A stretch of DNA of 64,000 nt from Streptoalloteichus tenebrarius (GCF_024171885.1 NZ_JAMTCP010000001.1:310001-374000), one strand, 5' to 3'. Shown: positions 34,815-43,778, counted from the stretch's first letter. A program made the numbers and translations. Notes: generated by a model from the sequence alone, not told the origin.

Positions 34815-35672
34815 TCACCGGAAGCTGTCCACGTGGTCGCGCGCCCACCGCGCGAACGAGCGGCCGGGGCGTCCCGTCAACTCCTGGTACGTCGTGGAGA
34901 CGAGGGCTGGCCGACCGTCGGCCTCGGCGAGCCGCGCGAGCAGCGTGTCGACCATGCTGTCGTCGCCCCACTGGCCGAGCATCGCCCGGTAGTCGCCTGC
35001 GCTGATCTCCTCGAACCGCACCGCCTCGCCGAGCACCGCCGCGATGTGGTCCACCTGCTCGCGCTGGGTCAGGGACTCCGGTCCGGTCAGCGCGTAGGCC
35101 CTGCCTTCGTGCTCGGAGCCGTCGGCGGACAGCACGAGCGCGGCGACGTCGGCGATGTCCTGCTCGTGGATCGGCGCGGAGTGCGACTCCGGGTAGGCCG
35201 CGCGGACGACGCGCTCGGCGCGGATCGAGGCTGCCCAGCCCAACGCGTTCGTCGCGAAGCCACCTGCCCGCAGGAACGTCCAGGGCAGCCCGGAGTCACG
35301 CACGGCCGCCTCGGCCGCCTGGTGCATCCGCGCGATGGGGTCACCGGTCGGCGCGACCAGGTCGTCCGCGACGAGCGCCGAGACCAGCACGATCCGGGCC
35401 GACGCGGCGTCGAGGAAGCGGTCGACACCGCCGGGGTCGGCGTAGAGCAGCACGTCCGTGACGCCGTCGAGGACTGGCGTCCAGTCCGAGGCGCGCGTGG
35501 TGGACGCGAGGTCGGCGCCGACGACCTCGACGCCCTCCGGGACGTCGAGGGTGTCGGGGGCCCGGCTGACGACCCGGACCCGGTGACCAGCGGCGTGCAG
35601 GCGGGCGACGGTGGCGCGGGCGATCCGACCGCGACCTCCGGTGATCAGGATCACCACGAGTTCCTTCCACAT
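34815..35672 (-). CDS. NmrA-like NAD(P)H-binding protein
   Basis: A 285-residue atypical SDR. ILITGGRGRIARATVARLHA holds the NAD(P)-binding glycines. Further features are PWTFLRAGGFATNALGWAAS, a conserved NmrA-like segment, and ALTGPESLTQREQVDHIAAV. It resembles the protein at 42136-42975 closely in plan. Such proteins may be quinone reductases or redox sensors. It diverges from a TetR gene, with a palindrome between. Confidence 0.83.
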   Translation of the reverse strand: MWKELVVILITGGRGRIARATVARLHAAGHRVRVVSRAPDTLDVPEGVEVVGADLASTTRASDWTPVLDGVTDVLLYADPGGVDRFLDAASARIVLVSALVADDLVAPTGDPIARMHQAAEAAVRDSGLPWTFLRAGGFATNALGWAASIRAERVVRAAYPESHSAPIHEQDIADVAALVLSADGSEHEGRAYALTGPESLTQREQVDHIAAVLGEAVRFEEISAGDYRAMLGQWGDDSMVDTLLARLAEADGRPALVSTTYQELTGRPGRSFARWARDHVDSFR

Positions 35673-35699
35673 CACGGGGAAACGAGACGCGACCTCAAC

Positions 35700-35714
35700 C
35701 GGACCGATGGTCCG
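35700..35714. promoter_or_regulatory. TetR operator candidate
   Basis: CGGACC-GAT-GGTCCG lies between the divergent NmrA-like and TetR genes. The half-site CGGTCCG recurs near 35743. TAAGAT (35729-35734) may be the -10 of the TetR gene. Confidence 0.65.
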
Positions 35715-35765
35715 CTTCAGCGCGGCCTAAGATACGTACCGGCGGTCCGGATAGCAAGGAGAGGC

Positions 35766-36344
35766 ATGGGCACCAGGCAGGAGCGGGCCGACGCGGCCCG
35801 CAACCGGGAGGCGATCCTCGCCGCGGCGACCGCCCTGTTCGACCGCGAGGGCGTGGAGAGCGTGTCCATGCAGGACATCGCGGCCGCCGCCGGTGTCGGC
35901 AAGGGCACGGTCTTCCGTCGCTTCGGCGACCGGACCGCCCTGGTGCACGCCGTGTTGGAGCCGAGGGTCGCCGCGCTGCGGGAGTCGGTCGAGGGCGGAC
36001 CCCCGCCGCTGGGTCCCGGTGGTGATCCTCACGACGCCCTCGTCGCCTACGTCGACGCGCTGTTCGCGTTCGTCTGGCGGAATCGTCCGATGATTCGCGC
36101 GCTGGAACACCGGGGCCCGGACGCCTACTACGCCAACGACGCCAGCCAGTTCTGGATCGAGGAGCTGGACCGGAGGCTGGCGGCGGCCGGTGTCACCGAC
36201 GACACCGAGTACCTCGCGCACGCGGTCTTCACCGCGCTGCGCTCCGACGTCATCGACTACCTCGTCACCGCCCGTGGCATGACCCGTGACCGCGTGTTGG
36301 CGGGAATCCAGGAGCTGGCGCGCGGCTCCCGGTCCAGCCGGTGA
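35766..36344 (+). CDS. TetR-family regulator
   Basis: A 192-residue regulator. The HTH region is ALFDREGVESVSMQDIAAAA followed by GVGKGTVFRRFGDRTALVHA. The C-terminal ligand domain includes FVWRNRPMIRALEHRGPDAY. ATG 35766 follows AAGGAGAGG. The divergent NmrA-like gene and the palindrome between them point to autoregulation and control of the reductase. Confidence 0.88.
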   Translation: MGTRQERADAARNREAILAAATALFDREGVESVSMQDIAAAAGVGKGTVFRRFGDRTALVHAVLEPRVAALRESVEGGPPPLGPGGDPHDALVAYVDALFAFVWRNRPMIRALEHRGPDAYYANDASQFWIEELDRRLAAAGVTDDTEYLAHAVFTALRSDVIDYLVTARGMTRDRVLAGIQELARGSRSSR

Positions 36345-36410
36345 GAGCGGCGTCCCCTGTCGTGGCTCGGCCGTAGTCTGGCCGGACACGGCGGGGATGT
36401 CCCGCCTGTA

Positions 36411-36427
36411 CTGTCCACTATGGACAG
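36411..36427. promoter_or_regulatory. 17-bp palindrome before the LLM oxidoreductase gene
   Basis: CTGTCCA-CTA-TGGACAG is a perfect odd palindrome 30 bp before the start codon at 36457. It belongs to the GTCCA-N3-TGGAC pattern that recurs in this window, so it may be a genome-wide motif, not a specific operator. Confidence 0.5.
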
Positions 36428-36456
36428 ATTTCGTTCCTGGGTGGACTGGGGAGACG

Positions 36457-37317
36457 ATGAAGTTCGCGATCAGCTACAACACGGCCTACCACGGGGTCGA
36501 CCCCGACCGGATCGTGGCGTACGCGCGCAGCGCCGAGGAGTGCGGCTTCGAGGGGCTGTACCTGCCGGAACACGTCGTGTTGTACCCGGGCGCCGCCGTC
36601 GGGGCGATGGAGCTGCCACCCTCGTTGCCGTTCGCCGACCCGCTCGACTGCCTGAGCTTCGTGGCCGCCGCCACGGACAGGCTCCTGCTCGGCACGGGCG
36701 TCCTGTTGCTCCCGTACCACCACCCCGTGGTCCTGGCCAAGCGCCTGGCGACCATCGACGTGCTGTCGAAGGGACGCATGCGGCTGCTGACGGTGGGGCT
36801 GGGCAGCCTGCCGGGCGAGGCGAGCGCGGTGGGCGTCGACTTCGCCACGCGCGGACGGCGGGCCGACGAGGCGATCGACGTCATGCGGCTGCTCTGGTCC
36901 GGCGGCGAGGAGGGGGTCAGCTACCAGGGCGAGTTCTACACCCTCGACCGGGCGTGCAGCTTCCCCAAGCCCTACGGCGGCGGCCAGCTCCCCATCCACG
37001 TCGGTGGGTCGAGCCGCGCGGCGGCACGGCGTGCCGGTCGTCGGGGCGACGGCTACTTCCCGGGCGGCATGCTCACTCCCCAGGAACGCGAGGCCCAGAT
37101 GGACCTCGCCCGGTCCAGCGCGGTGGAGGCCGGCCGCGACCCGGACCGGCTGGAGTACACCCGCTGGGGCTCGATCGACATGCCGGCGGAGGCCGTCGAG
37201 GCGTACGCCGCCCAGGGCGTGACCAGGATCGTCGTCAGCCCCAGCTCCACCGACCCTGAGGAACAGCGCGACGAGATGGCGGCCTTCGCCGAGCGCTTCG
37301 CCCTGCGCGGCGCCTGA
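36457..37317 (+). CDS. LLM-class F420/FMN-dependent oxidoreductase
   Basis: A 286-residue luciferase-like TIM-barrel enzyme. Typical segments are RSAEECGFEGLYLPEHVVLY, LLLGTGVLLLPYHHPVVLAK and LPIHVGGSSRAAARRAGRRG (phosphate-binding region of the cofactor). Actinomycete members mostly use F420. The substrate is unknown. ATG 36457 has GGGGAG upstream; the longer frame from 36286 runs into the TetR gene and is rejected. A bidirectional terminator follows. Confidence 0.87.
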   Translation: MKFAISYNTAYHGVDPDRIVAYARSAEECGFEGLYLPEHVVLYPGAAVGAMELPPSLPFADPLDCLSFVAAATDRLLLGTGVLLLPYHHPVVLAKRLATIDVLSKGRMRLLTVGLGSLPGEASAVGVDFATRGRRADEAIDVMRLLWSGGEEGVSYQGEFYTLDRACSFPKPYGGGQLPIHVGGSSRAAARRAGRRGDGYFPGGMLTPQEREAQMDLARSSAVEAGRDPDRLEYTRWGSIDMPAEAVEAYAAQGVTRIVVSPSSTDPEEQRDEMAAFAERFALRGA

Positions 37318-37344
37318 GGTCGAACCGCGGGGACCGCGCCGAGC

Positions 37345-37379
37345 GGCTGGCTCCGACGTCCACCGCGTCGGAGCCAGCC
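37345..37379. terminator. Bidirectional terminator between LLM and thioredoxin genes
   Basis: A perfect 14-bp stem (37345-37358 with 37366-37379) and a 7-base loop lie between convergent genes. Confidence 0.8.
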
Positions 37380-37398
37380 CCTTCCCCGGGAGCGGAAC

Positions 37399-37731
37399 TC
37401 ACGGGAGGTGGTCGGCGAGCCGCTGTTCGAGCATGGGCTTGGGCGCGGCGCCCACCCACGCGTCCACGACCTGCCCGTCCCGGTAGACCAGGAAGGCGGG
37501 GATCCCGGAGATCCCGTGCCGGGCCGCCAGCCCGTGCTCCTCGTCCACATTGATCTTGACGACGGTCAGGGACTCCGCGTGCTCGCTGGCCAGTTGCTCG
37601 ACGATCGGCGTCATCATCCGGCACGGCGCGCACCAGGGAGCCCAGAACTGGATCAGCACGGGCCGCCGGGCCTGGAGCACCTGGCGCTCGAAGGTCTGCT
37701 CGGTGACGGCGGAGACGGGGCTTGTGGGCAT
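37399..37731 (-). CDS. trxA: Thioredoxin
   Basis: A 110-residue thioredoxin with active site WCAPC in PVLIQFWAPWCAPCRMMTPI. The second position is Ala where the canonical WCGPC has Gly. The cis-Pro loop is GISGIPAFLVYRDGQ. It reduces protein disulfides in the cytoplasm. ATG 37731 follows AAGGAG. It lies 124 bp downstream of the MFS gene on the same strand and could be read from the same promoter. Confidence 0.9.
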   Translation of the reverse strand: MPTSPVSAVTEQTFERQVLQARRPVLIQFWAPWCAPCRMMTPIVEQLASEHAESLTVVKINVDEEHGLAARHGISGIPAFLVYRDGQVVDAWVGAAPKPMLEQRLADHLP

Positions 37732-37855
37732 GACGGGAGAACTCCTTCGTTTTCCTTGTCTGGACGAGCCGGACGGCACGCCCAGGTGAGGGCAGGGGTG
37801 GCCTCGTGGTGCGCGGAGCGGGCCACGCGGTGGGAACGGGACGGCTGTCGGGCTC

Positions 37856-39310
37856 TCAGGGGTTCGTGGCGGCTCCGGGGCGGGCGCGCACGAGCACCGC
37901 CGACGCGAGCGCGGCCACGAAATGGACCGTCCCGGCGGTGCCGAACGCCCACACGTAACCGTCGACCACGTCCGGCCGCGTGCCCGCGACCGACATCAAC
38001 GCGGCCAGCCCCACGGTGGGTCCCAGCTCCATCCCGGTGTTCATGACTCCGCCGGCGAGCCCCATCTGGCGCGGCGGCACGTGCGCGGTGGACAGCACGG
38101 CCGAGCCGGAGAAGACCAGGGAGGAGCCGACCGGCAGCAGGAGCAGCCCGGGGAGCAGGCCGGCGGCGGAGGACGAGCCGTGGTCGATGCCCGTGAGCAG
38201 CGCGAAGCCGGCGGCCGACACCACGAGGCCCGCGATCGTCACCCGAGGAGCCCCGAGCCGGGCCACCAGCGGCGCGGCGGCGGCGTTCGACGCGATGAGC
38301 GCGACGGTGAACGGGACGTACCCGCCGGCCGTCGCCAGCGGCGACCAGCCCTGGACCTGCTGGAGGTAGACCGACAGCACGAAGGACACCACGCCGGAGC
38401 CGGCGGCCGCGAGCAGGATCGCGACGAGCCCCACGAACCGGCGCGGCTCCAGCGTGAACCCCGGCGGCAGCAGCGGGTCGCGGACCCGGCGCTCCACCAC
38501 GAGGAACGCGCCGAGCAGCACGACGCCGACCACGACGGGGACCAGCACGGTCGGCGACGTCCACGGGAGGTCGACGCTGAAGATCAGCCCGAAGCTGCCC
38601 ACGGAGATGCCGAGCGTGGCCAGCACCGCGCCCACGGGGTCCACACCGGGACGGGACGCGCCGCGGTCCGCCCGGCCCGCCGGGAACAGCGCCCTGGACA
38701 CGGCGAGGGTGAGCGCGGCGACCACGACCGGGAAGGCGAACATCCACCGCCACGACACCCACGTGGTGACGACGCCGGAGGCGAGCGGCCCGAGCATCGC
38801 GCCGATGACGGACGCGCCGCCCCACGTCGCCATGACCCTGCCGAAGGCGTCGGGGGAGGGGAACAGCTCGCGCAGCACGGCGATGGCGGCCGGCGCGGTC
38901 AACGCCGCGCCGACGCCCTGCGTGGACCGCAACGCCACCAACGCCTCGAAGCCGGGGACGAACGCGGCCGCGACGGATGCCGCCCCGAAGAGCGCGAGCC
39001 CGGTCACGAGCATCCGCCGCCCGCCGTACCGGTCGGCGAGCCGTCCGCCGAACAGCAACAGCCCGCTGTAGGGCAGCCCGTACGCGGCGTTGATCAGCAC
39101 CAGTTCCGCCGTCCCGACGCCGAACTCCCGTCCGATGACGGGCAGCGGCACCGTGATGAGGCTGATGGTGAAGATCAGCGTTCCCTGGGCGACGGCGAGG
39201 ATCGCGAACGCGGCGCGCCCGCGTTCCCTCGGTCGACCGGTGGTTTCTCCGCTCCCGTCGGGAACGGGGGACGGCGTGACGGAGACTGCGTCTCCCAGAT
39301 CTGTTGACAT
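37856..39310 (-). CDS. MFS transporter, DHA2-like
   Basis: A 484-residue multi-TM exporter. TM1 is AFAILAVAQGTLIFTISLIT, motif A is FGGRLADRYGGRRMLV, and a motif C-like segment is GGASVIGAMLGPLASGV. About 14 hydrophobic segments are visible. It is a probable drug or metabolite antiporter. No adjacent regulator gene is present. The 1.1-kb region upstream holds no clear gene. Confidence 0.87.
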   Translation of the reverse strand: MSTDLGDAVSVTPSPVPDGSGETTGRPRERGRAAFAILAVAQGTLIFTISLITVPLPVIGREFGVGTAELVLINAAYGLPYSGLLLFGGRLADRYGGRRMLVTGLALFGAASVAAAFVPGFEALVALRSTQGVGAALTAPAAIAVLRELFPSPDAFGRVMATWGGASVIGAMLGPLASGVVTTWVSWRWMFAFPVVVAALTLAVSRALFPAGRADRGASRPGVDPVGAVLATLGISVGSFGLIFSVDLPWTSPTVLVPVVVGVVLLGAFLVVERRVRDPLLPPGFTLEPRRFVGLVAILLAAAGSGVVSFVLSVYLQQVQGWSPLATAGGYVPFTVALIASNAAAAPLVARLGAPRVTIAGLVVSAAGFALLTGIDHGSSSAAGLLPGLLLLPVGSSLVFSGSAVLSTAHVPPRQMGLAGGVMNTGMELGPTVGLAALMSVAGTRPDVVDGYVWAFGTAGTVHFVAALASAVLVRARPGAATNP

Positions 39311-40435
39311 GGGGGATCTCCTCGCGCGGGTGGGCAGGGACGCGCCCGATGGAGGCCGACGGACGATCGGGCCGGTGCGGGAAGTCGTCTTCTCTGTCCT
39401 CAGTGGACGAATGCCGCGCCAGGGCGCGGGCGGTGCGGGGAGAGGACCGCGGAGCCGGTGCTGTCGCCGGGCAGCCGTCCTGGCGTCACCCGCGTCTCCG
39501 GCCCGGGGACCGGTGGCGAGAGTCGGCGCTCATCGTCGCTCATTGCCGCTCGGTGTCGCGCGGGCGCACGGCTGCCGCGTCACCGGAGGGCGTTCCCCAT
39601 GCGGCCACACCGTGCCCGCCCTGGTAGGCGGACGCCGGGCGCGCTCGCCATGCCGCTCATCGCGATCACCTCCTGACGCCAGGCTGCGACCGCGATGACC
39701 CTGCCGGCAATTTTTGTTGCTGTTTTCGCGAGAAGCCTGGTGCGCGCCCCTCGGTGGTCGGTCCTGTGCTCCGCCGCCCTGGCGCCGTCGGCTGGGCCCG
39801 GCCCTGAGCCGACCGAGGTAGCTCTCTCCTGCCCGAGCGGGCGCGCTCCCGTCGTTCGCGCGGTGGCGGCGTGTGGTCAGGGTCCATTTCCCGCGCTGAT
39901 TGCTCGATTCGGGTCAAGGGGTGAACGAGCGCCACCGGCACGGTGTGGCCGCTGTTCACCAGCGGGCGGGGAGTGACGGCTGTGTCCGGCGTGGGTGAGT
40001 CTTTCGTACAACAGCGTGTCGCCCTCTTGGGGCTTTCGGCGCAGATGATCGCTTCGTAATGTCACCGGCGTTGTCGAAATCTCGGGCGGGCCACCCCAAA
40101 AAAGGAGGTGTGTTCCTTTCGTTCGTGCTCGGCTCGTCCCACGCGTGACGTGATCGCGCGACGTCAATGCATGACGTCAACGCATGACGTTGAGGTGTGA
40201 CGCGATCACGTGACGTCGAGACCGGTTGGCCTCCTCGTGCCACGAGGCCCTCATCGAAGTGCAATCCCCATCACGCCGTCTCGAATGTCACGTGCTTTCC
40301 GAGGTGTCCGACGGCGCGGGACGCACGCCCTTGCGCGACGCCAAATTTCGTTGTGCGCGAGAGGATCTGCCATCGCGGCGCGGAATCACGTCCCAGAACC
40401 CCTGCCCACCACCGCTCCCACCAGAAGGGAACACC
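39311..40435. other. 1.1-kb region without a recognisable gene
   Basis: Apart from the 13-bp array at 40146-40223, I see only short frames with poor codon bias. The stretch near 39705-39735 and 40090-40130 is less GC-rich. Promoters of the divergent MFS and unknown-function genes must lie here. Confidence 0.5.
40146..40223. repeat. Six 13-bp repeats based on TGACGTCA
   Basis: TGACGTGA, CGACGTCA, TGACGTCA, TGACGTTG, TGACGCGA and TGACGTCG begin at 40146, 40159, 40172, 40185, 40198 and 40211, exactly 13 bp apart. The third is a perfect 8-bp palindrome. The array ends about 210 bp before the gene at 40436. It may be a multi-site regulator-binding array. Confidence 0.85.
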
Positions 40436-41524
40436 ATGGCCAGTCTGTACATCAAGTACCGGAGCAACGACACGGGAGCCCGTCCGATCCCTCCTGGCGC
40501 CGCCTACTGGGAGTCGCCGTCGATGTGGCTCACCGGCGGCTGGGACCTGTCCACCGCGCGACCCGGCGTGCCGAACCGGATCCACGTGCGCGTCGACAAC
40601 AACAGCGACACCGACATCTCCGGCGTCATGGTCCAGATCTGGGTGTCCAAACCGATCGCGCCGATCGCGCCCGTCCACTCGATGCCGTTCCCGCCGGCGC
40701 CCGACCCGAACCGGTCGCACGCCGTCTTCCCGGTCGGAGTGGTCCGAGCCCACGGGTGGGCGGTGGCCAGCGTCGACTGGATCCCCGACGAAAGCTCGTT
40801 CATCAACCCGGCCGACCCGAACTCCGCGCACATGTGCCTCGGGGCCAACTGCTACACCCACGGCTGCCCCGGCTCCCCCGAGGGGCGACAGATCACCTCG
40901 GCGACCGCCGACTTCCCCGTGGTGATCGACCCGCACTGCGGGCAACACAACATCAACCTGCGCCGGTTCCCGCCGGGCGGCCGCGCCTGCTTCACCCTCG
41001 GCGTCGCCAACCCCGCGCCGACCGAGGCCACGTTCACCGTGACGGCCGAGGAACTCCGGGGCGACGAGGGGCTCGGCCTCATCGGGCTCGCCCAGGTCCT
41101 GTCCGGTTGGGGCGCCACGATCACCGGCATGGACGCGGTGGAGATCCAGCGGTTGCGGAACCAGGAGTTCTGCCGACGGCTCGGGGAACCGCTGGAGTTG
41201 GCGCTGGTCAGAGCCGGCGGCGTTCCCGTGCTGGTCGACGCGGTCGCCACCCACACCGTGGCCGCCGCCCAGAACCCGGTCCGCGGCCTCACCTTCTTCG
41301 GCGACAACGTGCTCTGCGGCGCCGGCGGGAGGGAGGTCAGGGTTCGGGTCAGGCCCGGCGGCGCGGCTCCGCTCGGCCTGGCGTTCGACCTCCCCGACGA
41401 CACCAGGGTCGGCGGGGTGCACACCCTCCAGGTGAGCGTGCGCGACGAGAAGGGCGCCCTGCTCGGCGGAGTCCGCTTCCTGGCGCTCGTGGTCAACCCG
41501 CAACTGCTGACCCCCTGCGCCTGA
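40436..41524 (+). CDS. Protein of unknown function with eight cysteines
   Basis: A 362-residue protein I do not recognise. There is no signal peptide. The N-terminal 200 residues look like beta-rich domains (PNRIHVRVDNNSDTDISGVM resembles an Ig-like or CARDB-like strand pair). A Cys-rich patch (MCLGANCYTHGCPGS) is followed by further single Cys residues. A helical linker (about 230-270) leads to a second beta domain ending GVHTLQVSVRDEKGALLGG. ATG 40436 follows AGAAGGGA. Two features fit a structural or surface-type protein, but there is no direct evidence. An array of TGACGT-type repeats lies upstream. Confidence 0.6.
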   Translation: MASLYIKYRSNDTGARPIPPGAAYWESPSMWLTGGWDLSTARPGVPNRIHVRVDNNSDTDISGVMVQIWVSKPIAPIAPVHSMPFPPAPDPNRSHAVFPVGVVRAHGWAVASVDWIPDESSFINPADPNSAHMCLGANCYTHGCPGSPEGRQITSATADFPVVIDPHCGQHNINLRRFPPGGRACFTLGVANPAPTEATFTVTAEELRGDEGLGLIGLAQVLSGWGATITGMDAVEIQRLRNQEFCRRLGEPLELALVRAGGVPVLVDAVATHTVAAAQNPVRGLTFFGDNVLCGAGGREVRVRVRPGGAAPLGLAFDLPDDTRVGGVHTLQVSVRDEKGALLGGVRFLALVVNPQLLTPCA

Positions 41525-41546
41525 CGATCCCGGGTGGGGCCGAGGT

Positions 41547-41577
41547 GTCGCGGGCGGCTGCTCGGGCCGCCCGCGAC
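41547..41577 (+). terminator. Terminator hairpin after the unknown gene
   Basis: A perfect 12-bp stem (41547-41558 with 41566-41577) and a 7-base loop lie 22 bp after the stop. The hairpin sits exactly where the convergent MerB-like frame loses homology. Confidence 0.75.
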
Positions 41578-42060
41578 GCAGCCCTCGTCACAGAAGATCC
41601 GCTGGTTGCCGCAGGCCCGCACCACGTCGTCCCAGGCCCGGCTGACCGGCGTCAGGAAGTGCGCGACCAGCCCGGAGTCCGGCGGCGCGTCCCGCCGCAC
41701 GACCAGGGCGTGCGGTGCTCCGCAGCCCTGGCACCGGGTCGCCACCAACACCTCGGGCTCCTCGGGCAGCAGGTGCGGGATCGCGAAGGAGTCCCACGCG
41801 CACCCGCCCCACCACAGGGTGTTCCGGCCCATCACCGAGAAACCCAGCGGCACCGAGGAGAACGGGTGCGCCATGACGACGCGCCCCTCCGCGTCCAGCA
41901 CCAGGTCCCGGTGTTCGTGCAGCCGCCGCAACGCCTCCTCGACCCGGGCCGGGTCGAGCCCCGACCGGCGGGCCAGCTCCGCCCGCTCCGGCGCCCTCCC
42001 GGTCTCGGCGAAGGCCCGGAACACGGCCAGCCGCACGTCCTCCACCCGCTCGTCGTCCAC
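41575..42060 (-). pseudogene. Alkylmercury lyase (MerB)-like gene lacking its 3' end
   Basis: On the minus strand from GTG 42060 (GGAGGG upstream) the product begins with a winged-helix region (RPERAELARRSGLDPARVEE is of this type). It then has a MerB-like core, GGCAWDSFAIPHLL, matching the C-x-x-D active-site element, and NQRIFCDEGC, matching the second catalytic Cys region. Related proteins continue for about 50 more residues. Here homology ends at about 41575 and the frame runs on without stop, antisense to the neighbouring gene, to 40852. I read this as a 3' truncation, although a readthrough fusion product cannot be excluded. Confidence 0.65.
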
Positions 42061-42135
42061 TCCTGTTCCCTCCACTCGAAGGTCCCCCGTGAACGAGGAC
42101 CGAAGTCGTCCGCCTTGGTCCCTAGCGTCGTGACC

Positions 42136-42975
42136 ATGACGCAAGCCGAGCCCTCCACCGTTCTCGTCACCGGCGCCACCGGCCACGTCGGCCGTCCCCT
42201 CGTCGCCGAGTTGTTGGCCGCCGGGCACCGGGTGCGCGCCCTGAGCCGCCGCCCGGAACGGGCCACCCTCCCTGCCGGAGCTGAGGTCGTCGCTGGTGAT
42301 CTCGCGGACACCTCCAGTCTGTCCACTGTGTTCGCCGGTGTCACCGCCGTCCATCTCATTGGTTTCGGGGGCGACTACGCCCCGCTCACCAACGGTTCGG
42401 AGATCATGGATCTGGCGGTGCGGGCCGGCGTGCGCAGGGTGACCGTGCTCAAGGGAGAGACGGAGAAGACCGCGCTGGACCAGGCCGTCGAGGCCAGCGG
42501 TCTGGAGTGGACCTACCTGGCGCCGGTGGAGTTCATGTCCAACGCCCTGGAGTGGGCCGAGTCCGTGCGGGACGAGGGAGTCGTCCGCGAGGCGTTCCCG
42601 GACGTGCGGAGCGCCATGATCCACGACGCGGACATCGCCTCGGTCGCCGCCGCCGCGCTGACCGCCGACGGCCACGCGGGCCGGGAGTACTGGCTGACCG
42701 GCCCCGAGGCGCTGACCGCGCCGGAGAAGGCGCGTGTGATCGGCGCGGTCCTTGGCCGGGACGTGCGGTACGTCGAACTCGGCAGGGACGAGATCGTCGC
42801 GCGCTGGCGGGAGCAGGGCTTCTCGGACGAGGACGTCGAGTTCTTCCTGACCATGAGGACCAACCCGCCCGAGGCCGGGTACACGGTGCTGCCCACCGTC
42901 GAGGAGGTCACCGGACGGCCGGCCAGGACCTTCGCCCAGTGGGTGAGGGAGAACGCCGCCGCCTTCGGCGGCTGA
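42136..42975 (+). CDS. NmrA/SDR-type NAD(P)H-binding protein
   Basis: A 279-residue atypical SDR: VLVTGATGHVGRPLVAELLA at the N-terminus, then WTYLAPVEFMSNALEWAESV and YWLTGPEALTAPEKARVIGA. Plan and motifs parallel the gene at 34815-35672, so the two are probably paralogues. ATG 42136 is 7 bases after TAGCGT, fitting a leaderless transcript. It diverges from the MerB-like remnant. A strong terminator follows. Confidence 0.84.
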   Translation: MTQAEPSTVLVTGATGHVGRPLVAELLAAGHRVRALSRRPERATLPAGAEVVAGDLADTSSLSTVFAGVTAVHLIGFGGDYAPLTNGSEIMDLAVRAGVRRVTVLKGETEKTALDQAVEASGLEWTYLAPVEFMSNALEWAESVRDEGVVREAFPDVRSAMIHDADIASVAAAALTADGHAGREYWLTGPEALTAPEKARVIGAVLGRDVRYVELGRDEIVARWREQGFSDEDVEFFLTMRTNPPEAGYTVLPTVEEVTGRPARTFAQWVRENAAAFGG

Positions 42976-42992
42976 GGTCGACGCCCACGCAC

Positions 42993-43033
42993 CCACGCCC
43001 CTGGCGCGGACGCCCTCCGCGCCAGGGGCGTGG
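42993..43033. terminator. Strong bidirectional terminator
   Basis: A perfect 18-bp GC-rich stem (42993-43010 with 43016-43033) with a CGCCC loop lies between the convergent SDR and PNPOx genes. Confidence 0.85.
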
Positions 43034-43082
43034 TCCTTCCTGGACGGACCGGCCGCTCCAGCACCGGCCCGCCGGCGGTCCG

Positions 43083-43583
43083 CTAGCGCTCCGCCGCGGC
43101 CGGGTTGCGGAAAGTGATCATCCGAACGGGATCGATGCGCGCCCACGGCAGCTCCCGCATCCAGCCCTCCCACGCCTCACGGCCGTACACCTCGACCAGA
43201 AACGCCTCCAGCCCGGGGTCCTCGGCCGGTCGCACCTCGCTCGCGGTGCCGTGCACCGTGATCTGGAGTCGTTCGCCGTCGATGACCGAGGCCGAGACGG
43301 CAGGCCTGGCCCGCAGGTGCCGGAACCGGAGCGAGTTCGCGCCGGAGCCGAAGTGGAGACGGCCCCGGTAGAACAGGCCGTCCACCGGGCCGACCCGGGG
43401 TTCGCCCTTGGCGGTCGTGGTGGCCAGGGCCATCACCCGCATGTTGCCCATCTCCGCCACCACGCCCTCGGCGTCCAGACGCCGTTCCTCGTTGATGACG
43501 GAGCGGAGGTGGTCGCCCGACCTGGCGTAGGAGTCATCGAGCAGGCGCTGCAACCATTCCAGATCCTCAGGTGTTTCGTGCAC
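43083..43583 (-). CDS. Pyridoxamine 5'-phosphate oxidase-family flavin-binding protein
   Basis: A 166-residue split-barrel protein. RVMALATTTAKGEPRVGPVD and GRLHFGSGANSLRFRHLRAR are typical of PNPOx-like FMN or F420 binders; the latter replaces the usual substrate loop. ITFRNPAAAER closes the domain. It could be an F420-dependent reductase or a heme/flavin-utilising protein. The substrate is unknown. Confidence 0.8.
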   Translation of the reverse strand: MHETPEDLEWLQRLLDDSYARSGDHLRSVINEERRLDAEGVVAEMGNMRVMALATTTAKGEPRVGPVDGLFYRGRLHFGSGANSLRFRHLRARPAVSASVIDGERLQITVHGTASEVRPAEDPGLEAFLVEVYGREAWEGWMRELPWARIDPVRMITFRNPAAAER

Positions 43584-43778
43584 GACGGCGAGTGTGTCGC
43601 GGGGCGTGTGAGCTGCCTGTTCGCCCTGCCCCGCACTGGTGACTGATCGTGATCATGCGCGGAGGTACGGTCGCGGAACGTGCCCGAGCCGGGTGTGGGC
43701 GACCGGGTTTGACCTTCCCCCAAGGGCAGGCCACACCGTGGGGTCACCGGGTGAGGCGCCCGGGGCGAGGAGGGAGAC

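Noticed and set aside
40852-43173. A 773-codon minus frame spanning the MerB-like gene
   Set aside because: Only the central part (41575-42060) has homology. The outer parts are antisense to real genes. The antisense extension is discussed as a finding, not annotated as a gene.
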